From Temnothorax longispinosus (lineage: Eukaryota > Arthropoda > Insecta > Hymenoptera > Formicidae), in contig NC_092365.1 of assembly GCF_030848805.1 (NCBI RefSeq), positions 17,599,049 through 17,663,048 of the forward strand: 64,000 nt of DNA, given 5' to 3'. Positions 25,932 through 37,692 of this stretch are shown here, one piece after another. Numbering within the stretch: the first letter of the stretch is position 1; each line of letters starts with the position of its first letter. The notes beneath the pieces were generated by a model that had not been told where the DNA came from, searched no databases, and saw nothing but the letters and a program-made list of their open reading frames with translations. The position numbers and the translations under genes were made by a program.

Positions 25932-28865
25932 CTGCATTTCCGAATCTACATAGCGTTTTCCCTCGAACAGTTGCGCCCTGGAATTTGGCGCGGACCGATC
26001 TAACTCTGTAGAACATTCAGAACCCGCATCAGAAATAGTCTTGGATGGTGGTGCCACGGTGGCACGCTGCGTCTTTGACTACGAATTACTATATCGTTCG
26101 CAATAAAAATTCTTTAAAAAGTAAAGCTTGTTTAATTCTAGGAAAAAATGCAAATTTTAACATTTTCCACATTTAACCCGAGTCTTTTTCGTCTCCACGA
26201 GTCAGGAAAGGTTGATATTACGACTATTTTTTTTATTTACAGACCTTTCATTCATCTACGTATGTATATCTCGTCGACTTTTAGAACATGTCTACTTTTC
26301 ACTCTCCAGTCCCACGAATTCTAAAGGACCAGCGCTGTCACGCACGATACTTCATTGACCTCTCGCTTTTCACGTGAGGACAAAGTGTTCGTGTTTGCGT
26401 GTGGATATACGCGCGTATACCGGCACAAGTGAACTGAAAGGATTTACGGTAATCAACCGTACGCCTAATTACTACCAGTAATTCACAGATACCGGCCGGG
26501 GTAGATTGCGATGTGTCACGCCACCATCATCATCATCGTCAGGTGTTTCGCCGGAGAAACTGAACCATTGTAATAATATCGCGGCGTCTTGATTTATCGC
26601 GATCGTTTCGGCGGCTCGGAGCGCCTTCACGCGTTCGCGCCATTCCGCTATCCGATTATTTTGAACGAGGAGCGCGGAAGTTCGTCCGAGCGTTCGTTTT
26701 TCGACTCGCGATTTTCCATTCGGCGACGCATTGTCTCTCGCTCAACGGGCTGCGAGCTACGTGAGCTATTTCGACCGTTCGATCCGACGCGCATTCCGTG
26801 ACGCGGATACGAGCGATTTTTCAATAGCGGGTTAAAAGTTTCAGAATACGTGGGCCCTGTCCACTCGCCATTTCGAAAATTGTTTCGCGTAATGAAACCC
26901 CCCCATCGCGCCCCGAAAACGAACGATTTTATTGTACAAACGGATCTCGCATGCGCGCGTTCAGCGAAATTCACGGCGCTGACGCTGGGTCATTAACTGC
27001 CTCGCTCGAAACTGCCATAACAGTAATTTGATGCAAGCCAAATATTTGTCTTAAATATTTGTGTTGAAAGCAAGAGCGATCAGGATGTTGTTAAAACTCA
27101 ACGCGAAGTATCGGATAAAATAACTCAAAAATTTTGCGAAACATTACAATTTGCGGTTTACCAGGGTACGTCAAAATATTTAGCATGCATTTTTACATAA
27201 ATCTGCATTAATGAAGGAAAGGAAAACTGCCGGTTTTTAGAACAAATATCTCAGATATGGAAATTACCGAGATGTGTAAATACCAAGAACGTTTCTAATT
27301 CAGAATAATTTTGCTGCTTTTTATGTGAGAGACTTGCTAAATTATGTATGAGTTTATCTTGGGAAAGAGGTATTATAAACTGAGCTAAACGCAGGCGCTT
27401 CATGCCTCGCGAGCCCGCGTCTTCATCGTTCTGATCGATCGTAGGCGGCCAGAACGCCCGTTCACTCTCATATATCTACGCTTCACACATGTGATGCTGG
27501 AACCGCACAATTTGCCCACTCCAGGTGAATCTGCGACGCGACCGAGCGGTCACGTTTAATTTATTTTTATCGCTCGTATCCGCCTCTTGTCCATCAGGCG
27601 CTAACGTCGCGCCTGATGGATGCCGATTTGACGAGGGAATCTCGGCGAGCTTTTGCCGCCCGACATTACGATACGGGTCACCAGCAAATTGAATGTGGGC
27701 GCTCGAAGATAGAGGAGAGAACCCCGGAAGCGAGAATGCGGCGAGTACGAAGGAGACCTAGCGAGAATAGCATGGTAAGACGTGCCGGCCCCGTCGGGGG
27801 CGCGTTATCTCTGCACGTAGGGGGTGGCAGCAAATGGGTTTGTCTTCTGGATGTCGCCATCCAGAGAGAAGAGGGAAGGGGGAGCGAGAAAAGAGATACA
27901 ACGGGACTGGGAGGGAAAAAAAAGAAGATTCGGCGCGTGGAATGGCTCGCCGTGATTTTTATCAAGAACGTGCCTCGAGGTAGCGACGCTTCTTATGAGA
28001 TCGTTGCGGTAACAGCCGCGAAATTACGTCTGCCTCAGCCTAAGTCACGACCGCAGACTGGCGCCTATTAAGGTCGCTGCACCGAAACCTCACCGCTCAC
28101 GAGGGAATCTCTTAGTCAGGAATCGTAAACTATACACCAGGGTTTGGCGAATAGAATTATTTAGAGAGACGGTGTACGCGCGCGGCGCTTTCACGACATT
28201 CGCTCACTCGAAAAATGTTGGTGCATTTATTTCCTTTGCATCTCCAGAAATATCATTATACCATGTCGCTGTAAATGTGTGTCGTCTTCCTGAAAGACAT
28301 TCTTAAGATAAATTGTAAGTACTTACGATATTTCACGAGACATCCGGGGAATTCTAATTAATAATGGAACATTCCCCCCTCGAGACGTACAGATCGTGCT
28401 TGAAACATCATGAAATATCGTTGTTTTGTACATATAGTCGTCCAGCGAGCGATCTAACATCTCGGAAATGTTAAACATTGTCTATTTAGCAGAGAACAGC
28501 GAAAGGATCATAAATAAAAAATCTTATCCGATAAGCTTTAGCAATTTATATTTCATTTATATTTCACGATATATTTTTGATATTATTGTGTAGCTCGTCA
28601 ATTTTGGAATTATTCATCCGTCTGTAAAATGGAAGAAAGGATGTTTTGACAAATTATATTTTGAGACAAAGTAATATAGCTTTGACAGCATATGTTGGTT
28701 GAGACACGTTCCGGCATAAATAAGCCTGAAGGGACGATCGGGGTCCATCAGATTCACCGACACGATCGTCATATGGAGATGGGTCGTACGCGTCGCAAAA
28801 CTAATTGCGCCACTCCCTCCTCCTCGCCGACCTGTCGCGTGAGGGATGACAAAAAAATAGCGGAA

Positions 28866-28875
28866 GGGGGGGGGG
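28866..28875. repeat. Poly-G run
   Basis: About ten consecutive G residues. Confidence 0.8.
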
Positions 28876-28972
28876 CGTTTGAAGAGGGTTTTTTCCAGTA
28901 TCGGAAATTGAGCGGACGAGTATTGGCGCCACCGCCGAGTGACACCGCGAAAGGGAGTGACCGTGTGTGAGA

Positions 28973-29000
28973 GCGTGCGCGCGCGCGTGTGCGCGCGTGT
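28973..29000. repeat. Alternating GC/GT tract
   Basis: An alternating purine-pyrimidine run of GC and GT units, potentially Z-DNA forming. Confidence 0.75.
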
Positions 29001-29180
29001 TGGGACGCGGGGCGAGAATAAAAGAAAAATCATCCCCGACGCGGTTGCCGCGAACCGGGCGGGAAACATGATGCTGGGGTTAATGAAACTCCGCATCGCC
29101 CACATTTCACGAGTTCCATTTATAGAGGGCGTCTTCTAATTATTTCCAGAGACGCGCATTCGCGCGTATATACCTATTAC

Positions 29181-29273
29181 TTTTTTCCCCTCCTCTCTGT
29201 CTCTGTCTCTCTTTCTCTCTATACATTCTCTCTCTCTCTCGTTATCTTTCTCTTTCTCTCTTTCTTTTTTCTC
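29181..29273. repeat. CT-rich microsatellite tract
   Basis: Pyrimidine-rich TC/TTTC repeats over about 90 bp with short interruptions (for example ATACA near 29221). Confidence 0.85.
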
Positions 29274-30473
29274 GGCTCGTACGGTGAGGCTTTATGACCC
29301 CTGAGTGTGCACGCATTGCTGCAGTTGTTATTTCCGCAGCGGCGCATTTGCAATAACCCCACCTTTCCCCCAGAATGATCTTCTCTAATAAGTCGAAATT
29401 CTGTCGACGATGCTTTGTCGCCTGCACCGATTTTCACTTAGCATATCACCATCGTTATTGAAACGAATTTTCTGCGTAAACGTATTTTATGTAATTGAAA
29501 TAATAGATCTTTTTACACATTTTTCATTATTTTTTTTTTTTATTTTCATTTCCATTCATTAATTTTAACGTGGCAACCATGCAAGCGTTAAAATATTACG
29601 ACTAGATTAAAATTAGTTGTAAATAAAATAAACTGCGCGAAATAGAACACGAATATTTTTCATGCTTTTTTGATGTTGACGTATATTCGGTTTCGCCTAA
29701 AAAGTTTTTTAGTCACTGCAAAAAAAGCAAAGAGGCGATCGTGCAAGCCGTACGCGTTAACATCGAAAAAAAAAAAAAGAATTACTTCAAACGTAGGCAA
29801 AAATTCCGAATAATCTCCGAGGTGTAATGTAGTTCTTGCAGTTTGCAAGTTAATTTCAAATTCTTAAAAATCAAAGCGGCGAGAACGGAAAGGCGAGAGT
29901 GCGACCTCGCGTGTAAGTTTGCGGGAGTTCTACGAAATCTTGCCTGCGCTTTTTCTTTTCCGTTTACCGCTGCGCTATAACACCCATACACCCTTGGCTC
30001 GAGGCACGCGATATAAGTGATACGAACAGAATTTGCGAATGTTCCGGAAGTGCACCTTGGGGACGGAGAACAGAAAGCGATCGTCGTACTTTTAACGAGC
30101 GTGCAGCTCCAGAGACGAGAATCGACGTAACTTTGGATTATCTAAATGGAGGTGATCCCAATACAATGCAAGCTTTCCTATTCCTAATGTTTCACCCACA
30201 CGAACTCCCGAAAGGCATTCTCGTGCATACAGTGCAGAGGAAAACTTTTTAACAGACGTATGCCATTGCGAGTTCGAACAATGACTTCGATTGGCAGTAT
30301 CGGCTTTTTTTCATCCGCGACGCGACTTGTAATCGAAATTAAGAATTATTAAACGAAATTAAGGATATAAACTTTATAAAAGATGCAATAATATTTTATC
30401 GAATGCTTTAAGTCTATGTAATATTGAAAGTTGAGATTTTATCAGATTTTGTATTATAGCGTCGTGTTATAAA

Positions 30474-30636
30474 TATATGGAGGGGTAAAAACCATAGTGG
30501 TGTAAGTCAAATTTTAAAAAATATTTTCTTGTGTGCAAAGATGCAATTTATATATTGTACAGATTGCATCCATGCACACGAGAAAATATTTTTAAAAATT
30601 TGACTTACACCACTATGATTTTTACCCCTCCATATA
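30474..30636. mobile_element. Palindromic MITE, TATATGGAGGGG termini
   Basis: A 163-bp near-perfect inverted repeat. The left arm (30474-30547) starts TATATGGAGGGGTAAAAA and contains GTGGTGTAAGTCAAATTTT; the right arm (30563-30636) is its reverse complement with a few mismatches and a short loop between. There is no coding capacity. The TA at each end would fit a TA target-site duplication as made by Tc1/mariner-type elements (inference). A second partial copy lies at 52528-52576, showing that the sequence is dispersed. Confidence 0.82.
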
Positions 30637-30945
30637 CAAAAATAATAATTAATTTATAATTTTTAAATATTTCTTTGCACAGAGTACAAATCCGTAGAAC
30701 AATTGTCAATAGTTTTGTTTTTTTAGCAAACAATATACGCATTGCGAAAAAGCTCAAGCGTAATTGAGAAAATATAAAATACCCGATTCCTTCAATGGAC
30801 TCGCAATAACTGAATGCGAGTCGAATATAACCCGGCGATATCCTCTAATTAATTGCAGCTACGATCTCAATTCGCTTATCACGCTAATCAATCAGCCCCG
30901 TGCGCGAATAATCGCGCAATTGTTCCGTCAATAATACGGTACGTT

Positions 30946-30965
30946 CGCGCGCGCGCGCGCGCGCG
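30946..30965. repeat. (CG)10 run
   Basis: An uninterrupted alternating CG tract of 20 bp, self-complementary and Z-DNA prone. Confidence 0.9.
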
Positions 30966-33900
30966 ACATGATTGAGCCGCGCTCGTAGAAAGATTCGCCG
31001 TGCTATGGAAATGGGGAACGATTGTCGCATAATGAGCGCTTAACACGGAATTAAAGGAGATGACGAGATACCGCCGTCATCGCCGCGCCGTTTTCCCCCC
31101 GGCATATTTATCCCGCTTTACATTTGACACTCGGACTCCAACGGCGGATGCTTTTATTTTTACGCGAGCTATACATTTCATGATCCTCGTCATAAATTGC
31201 ACGCTCGACTAGCGGCTATCTTGAAAGCGTGTCCCTGCGGATGTATACATACATCGAGCGAATCCACGAAGCGCCGCGCGGGACACGCGGTGTACGGATA
31301 TACGGGCCATCGGATATATGCGCGACCATTTCAGAGCACCGATCATATTTCTTATACTCGACGGCACGCAAATGGTTAAATCCAGTCTTTCATCTTCCAT
31401 ATAAGAATGGCCGAGATACGTGCGATTTACAGGATGGCCTCGCGTTTTCTCCACACCTCCGCGTTCTTCGAGAGGGCAAAGATTTCCACGTAGGAATCGA
31501 TCTGCATGCAGATCGCCTTTGACATACAGTAATCGACTCTACGGAAGTGCTTCGCCCTAACGTAAAATACAGTTTACGATGGTAATGGACATGAAGTTTC
31601 GAAACGTTTACGAGACTTGCCTCGTGTGAGTATCGCGTGTGTATTCGTGTACTTCAATTTCCTTCGATCATTTTCAAAAAAGAAAAATTAATTTCGATTT
31701 CTTTTATATCGTGAGTCGAAAAGAACGGATGACTCACTTCTGCCGTGGCTAATTTACATTCTATACTCGAAAAGTAAAAAAGAATTGGGGCTCAAAGTCT
31801 TATTTTTAGTCATATAGTATTATTGTAATCTCTGGGAGGCATCTCTCCGACGCCGAATTGAATATCTCGTTTTCTCGATATGGTACGAGCATAACTCGCG
31901 CTCCTACAAATTCGAGATCTCCGTGATATTCCTTGTCTCCTGCCGATTTACAAACCTCCCTCGATTTCACATGCCGGGCTCGTTCGTACGCCGAGTATAT
32001 GCACCTCGCAGTGACGATAAACTGCGCGACATAATCGAATCGCGAGCTGTATCTCGCGGAGATTTAAAAATACCTTCAGCGGTACTGAGGTACGAATATC
32101 GCCTCGCAATACGGCCTTCAGTTCCGTATATACGAATTGCCATATAAGAATTGCCCCTAGGGCTTGTATCGTAGAAACGATCGCAATCCGATAAATGTAA
32201 TCGCGAGAAACTCCGATGACCAGCTCGATCGTGTGCCCTCGCTAGAAATGTACCGGATGTTTATCAGCGTATTCAACCGGAGTGAAAAAGACCCCAGGGC
32301 AAGTTTCTTCCTCATTTTTGTTCATTTGTCCGTTTGAAATTAATTGACAATGAGTGTTACTTGTTTTAAGCTGGGTAAAATTCTATAATACGGACATTCA
32401 AAGTTTTTGTTCTTTTACGCTCGTGTTCTCTCACAATCACCTTTTATGGTACAGCGGGTCAAGAAAGGGCTAAAATGGAAAGAAAGTCTGAAAACAGGTT
32501 GTGCCAGAAATGACTTTCGCGGAAATGGACCGTTACTTTCTATTCTCTTCTCAATTGTGCTTTTAAAAAATAGACATGTTATAGTAAAAATTGATTTCAA
32601 TTCTATTTTCTCGAACATACAATTATTTCTATTATTCGTCTTCTAGTGTAATTTCTAATTAACGACGCATCAATTTTTATCTCATTTTTTGCTTTCTTAA
32701 AAAATATCTCTTTATTACATTATTAAACAAAATAATGATTTGATTATCTTCGAGGAGACGTGAATAAATCAATATTTTTGCAGATTATTTTCTATCTTTT
32801 TGATTGTCGTTTTATTAAATGAATAATGGAATCAACCTAAAAATGTCAATTTTCTTAGCAATTTGCCTTTCATTGGATTTTGAATCGATATACATAACTA
32901 ATCTTACTAAAAGAAGCTCAGACTATTTCATTCTATTTTTGATCTTAAAAATTCTTAATATCGAAAACGGCGAACGATATAATATGAAAATTGAAAACGC
33001 ATTTTTATCCGCTTACACGAGAATAACGCTTCCATTACATACTTTCCCTATCAGATGCTCCCTACGAGCTTATACGCCGCTCGTCCACGATGCCGCGCAC
33101 AATATAGCTGAATTGAACTGCCGCTAAACTGACGGTAAACTGCATATTGTCTCGTTTAACACTGCGAAAGGAAGGTGCACGGTGCTTGGTCGCGCGCGGC
33201 GGCGAGTCGATTGCGGTGTAAAGCCAAGCGAGTCGATCGTCGGCCAATCGAAGCTAACAACGTCGACACAAGGAGGATATAGACCGGCCGGGGTCTTGGT
33301 CTCGCGACATGACGGTCATCGTCGCGCGACAACCGTCCGACTTAAGATCAAAGTCGATAACCATTCTAGACCAACTGCGTTACCATGGAAATCAGGACGG
33401 CGCGGCGCGGCTTGCCGCGGGCCGCGGCCGATATTCTCGAATAGAGTCCGGGAGCTGACTCGGTAAATTCTGCAAATGGAATTGCCAGCTCTCGCTCTCT
33501 CGGACGCCGCGTTATTGGTCCAGTGCGTCCAGTCAAAGGGAATTAACGGGACAACGTCAATATCGTCGTCCGAGAGCGGAACGACGGACGGCTCGTATGG
33601 TTATTCTTCTGTGCAATCGACAACGCGAGGATAATGACCCCCGCTGTCTCTAACCACGCGCAGGTAACGGACAATAGCCCCTTCTAGGTAACCGGTCTAT
33701 TCTCAAATTTCCCTCCCATTATCTCAAATCGGCCGCGTTAGAATTGTCCGTGAATTTGTCCTATCGTCGAGTGCACGCGCGGTGCTCCATTTTGTAACGG
33801 GAGCCTCGTTGTCCGACAAAGGAGAACGTTACTACTGCGTTACTCCTGCACTCCTTTTACCTCCCCTCTCTTTTAATCTTTCCCTGCCGACTTAATTCAG

Positions 33901-35810
33901 TACCTCGACAATGTATTCTCGCGCAAAAGCACGCACCGCTGCATGACATTATACGATCGTACTTTTATGGAGTATAAATGCAATTGACTGCTCTCGCGGT
34001 TGATCCGACCGTAAATATTTGACATGATTTTCAGGCCATCCATATTTTGGGACGACGCGTGAGTGCGGAAGCTTTGAAGTTTGGTCGTATTATACAATCG
34101 TTTCCCTGATGCGGCGCGTTATTCATCTTGCAGGAGGTGCAAGAGTATAGCCGGTGCGATCTGTAGCCGTGGTACGTGATAAAACTAGGTAAACACGAGG
34201 GTAATCGTCTCCGAGGCACTGGCTCACAAGGCTGAGTCGTAAAGCGCTAGCGTAAAACGACGAAAGAAACCCACGAAATCCGCGACGACGACCGGATGCC
34301 GCATCTAAGGTCTAAGAACATACGCGAGAGACCCGACCGAGCCTGTTCATTGGCCCAAGCCCATCAGTTTTACGACGGACTATCACCGCAGCTTCGCATT
34401 ATTGCGAATCACTTATACGACAAACTTCTCTCCCATGTTCGCGAGGAAGAAACGCGAGGAGATGGAGCACACTTATCAAATTTACGGATCCACCGCGTTT
34501 CGGGATGACACGTACTCCGTAGTTTCTTCCACCAGCATTTTTACGACGCCGTAAAGCCGTAAATATGCCATCGGGCGTCCATAAAGCGCCGGTGTAGCCG
34601 CTCGTTGACAACGCCTTTCGTTTACTTTTTTACGCAACACGCTCTTAAAATCAAGCAATCATTACTGTGATGGTTATTAACTTATCGATATCGACATTTA
34701 ATCGCAATCAAATTTCATACACAAAGATGAAAGGAAGAAATATATTTGTTTCGTGTACCTATATTGCTTCACATATTATTTTTTACTTCTTCGATTTATC
34801 AGAAGCGTACATGGTATAAAATTAATTCAGGTCCCGATTACAGGATTTCTATTTCACGACATACTTTCTCTTCTCTTTAATTATTTACATTTTACAGCAA
34901 CATTATTTACAATTATAAATGCATTGTTTATTAATTTATTACATCCGCCATATTATCCTGACATTTCGGAATATATCTGATGCGGTAGAATTCAGCTGGT
35001 ACCGGCTCGTCGGTTAATGGCACTGCCAACCGTATTTTCATTTAACACGATCGTAGATTTCAAAGCTGCATAAATCACCATCGGCTGTCAGCATTTTTTG
35101 ATGATTAAGCTGTAAGCTCGAGAGAAAGATTTATAACCTGCTCCGAGGTATAGTTTTATTGACGACTCGCAGCAGAACGAGAGTTCGTATTTAAACCGTT
35201 TGGAAATATTCCAGCGACGGCTGTTCAGCCTTTTCTTATGCGAACGTTCAATCCGGCACACGGAATCCGGCATCGCGCGCAGAAACGAGGGCGAGCTAAC
35301 GATTAATTGCATAAATTATTACCGTCGCTAGCAAGGGATATCTATAAATCAGAAATAATTCTCCAGCCATTTAGGAACTGTTACACGTTTCCGTTGTAGA
35401 TTTTTCATCGTGCGACTCAGCTTTATTGAAAAAAAAAAGTAGAAAAACAATTCGCACGTGGCTGCAGTTTTACGTTGATGAAGTAAATAGTAATGTTCGC
35501 CAATTATCATCGCTATCAATTATTATCGCTAGATAAAGATAGAGATCGGCCGGCTCATGCGATTAATCAACGTCACTCGTGCGTACGAAGCTATGCAAAA
35601 ATAACAGCTACCTTGTCACTGATCTACGCCACAGTTTTGTACATGCGCAACGCTGGTTATGGCGATGTGATTTTATAACGTAAATATGAGGTGTGCTTGA
35701 AAGCATATACTAATCATAAAATTGTATAATAATATTATGAATAACATTTTATCACAGTAATGCAGCGCATTTTATATAGAAAGGGAAAGGATGTTACAGA
35801 ATTATATACA

Positions 35811-35846
35811 GAGAGAGAGAGAGAGAGGGGGGGAGAGGGAGAGAGA
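35811..35846. repeat. GA/G-rich microsatellite
   Basis: (GA)n interrupted by a G run. Confidence 0.85.
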
Positions 35847-37388
35847 TATAAACATGTAATAATAAAAAAATACACTCTTATAAAAATACTGCAATTTTAT
35901 TTTCCAACATTATTATAATATATTCCAACATTATTATCATAGGGTAAAAAAATTAAAAGGTAGAGAAAAGCATAAAATATAAATAACAATTTTTTAGTTT
36001 CTGACTGATTCAAATGAAAAGATTTTTCAGGTGTAATGACGATTTTTACTTTGACTTAAACGATAGTTCTTAAAAGTAGTATTGCGAACCCTGTAATTGG
36101 AAACTCTGAAAATCAGACAAATCTGCGGTATTTAACTCACATCTTTTGCGACAGTAATATCGCGGAAATATATGGATTTTCTTTCTGATCAGAGAACTTA
36201 CAATTAGTAGCCACGAGGTGCAATTACAACATAAATGAAGAATGGCAGTGCCGACGCAACGAGTGACGTCTGCCGCGCCGTCAGTTGTTCTCGATATGAC
36301 ATGCATGAATAATTTAATCAGCTATTAAATATTCCGACTGATAAATAAGTTGCATGGAAGTGTGCGTACGGTTGATGCTCGGGGATTCACAGAGAGGCTG
36401 GCGGATCCTTCCGTCGCGTACACCCGCGAGAAACCTAATTAAAATGAATACAGATATGAAAATGAAAATCAGAGAGTCCTCTTTGAGTTTCTTTTTTCGA
36501 CGCAAAATTCTGGCCACAAATGACTTCAGCGTGATTACAAAGCTGCATATGTATTACGTACTCTCGTTTTGTCAGTCCGGTGTTATTCGAGATTTATATA
36601 CCCCGTTATTTTCATCATCTTTACATACATTTCCATACCTTCTAATGTGAGTATTTCGCATGTAATATAAAATCCTGAAAGATTGAAGGGACTTTAAAAA
36701 AATAATAATTAAGAGTCTTTCGCAATAAACTTAATAATTGTAATAAGATTGTAATAAGAAAATTTATACGATTAATTTTTTTCGTATTGACGCGTGACGT
36801 ATACAGAGAATGAGATAATATTCGGATATTCGCGGGCGATATCACATTGAAATATTAACATCGCAATTGTCATAAGAATTATAAGTCATGTCTGTGGTGG
36901 TATATCGAATACAATGCGTGTGCGAATCGAAATGGCGGAATATATCGAAGAATATAGAAATGTCGCGCGGAGTGACGGACGGAATAAGAGAGCGCGACGG
37001 TACTCGGTGAGATTGTTTGGTGAAAAATGCTCCCGGGGGTCGACAGTATCGACGTCTTCGAGAAATTAAGTTCGACCAAGAAAAATGAAATACACGCCAC
37101 GGGGGTTGGAAAATATTTTGACAGAATATCACCCGTCCAATAAGGGAACGCTGCGGGTTCCGCTCGATGGAGAACGTCGTCTCCGGTCGACGCAAGCGCG
37201 TCCGCCACCGTCGCCATAATCAACCAATTAAATCCTCGTACTACGTAATTTCCTGAATAATAACGTACGTCGCGTGCAACGATATTATAACAGTTTTAAT
37301 CACTCTCAGTAGTCAAAGGCTCAAATATACAAGAGACTCAATAAAATAATTCCTAAAGACGCGCGCGAGTTGCCCATAGATTCTTTCG

Positions 37389-37692
37389 AGTAGATACACC
37401 AGCTCGTCTAATAGACCGCAAACTTTTCAATTCTATGTGACTTAAACTATTTATTCCATTCACTTATATCTCACAATCAAATAAAAATTCTACTATGTCG
37501 CTCAAATACTTTTGTGAAGTATCATGAATCGCCCATTCCGTTTAGTAAATATATCAATTCATTTAATGGACCATAAACTTTCCAATGTTATGTGTTACTT
37601 AAATTATTTACTCAATTTATTTACATTTTATAACCAAGTAAAAATTCTATTATGTCGTTGAAACCACATAATTTGTCAAATATCACGAATCT
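37389..37692. repeat. Diverged tandem duplication (about 155-bp period)
   Basis: Unit 1 (37389-37531) and unit 2 (37544-37692) share the same order of words: AGTA-ATA, TAATAGACC/TAATGGACC, AAACTTT, TATGTG, ACTTAAA-TATTTA, TAAAAATTCTA-TATGTCG, and ATCA-GAATC at the end. Roughly a quarter of positions differ. It is non-coding and AT-rich. Confidence 0.75.

Larger units (their letters stand above)
23928..30473. other. Non-coding DNA, CpG-rich blocks alternating with AT-rich spacers
   Basis: CpG-rich blocks at about 23930-24130, 24580-24960, 25480-26030, 26570-26990 and 27400-28060 contain the longest open frames of the window (up to 171 codons at 25501-26016, minus). These frames are low-complexity or Arg-rich, overlap on both strands, and have no domain or clean splice boundaries I can support. 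AT-rich spacers lie at about 24240-24480, 26080-26280, 27000-27360, 28240-28680 and 29440-29660. Confidence 0.5.
30637..37388. other. Non-coding mixed-composition DNA
   Basis: It contains a pure CG run (30946-30965), CpG-rich blocks (about 31200-31540, 33170-33700, 34000-34300), AT-rich blocks (32330-33010, 34620-34990, 35690-36080, 36640-36800) and a GA/G tract (35811-35846). Open frames up to 117 codons (36842-37195, minus) carry no recognisable domain. Confidence 0.55.

Noticed and set aside
25501..26016. 171-codon open frame, minus strand
   Set aside because: The longest frame in the window, but Arg-rich and with a Cys run made by the CAG repeat; no domain and overlapping frames on the other strand.
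30265..30290. GAGTTCGAAC resembling a tRNA T-arm
   Set aside because: The loop is too long and no matching acceptor, D or anticodon stems were found upstream.
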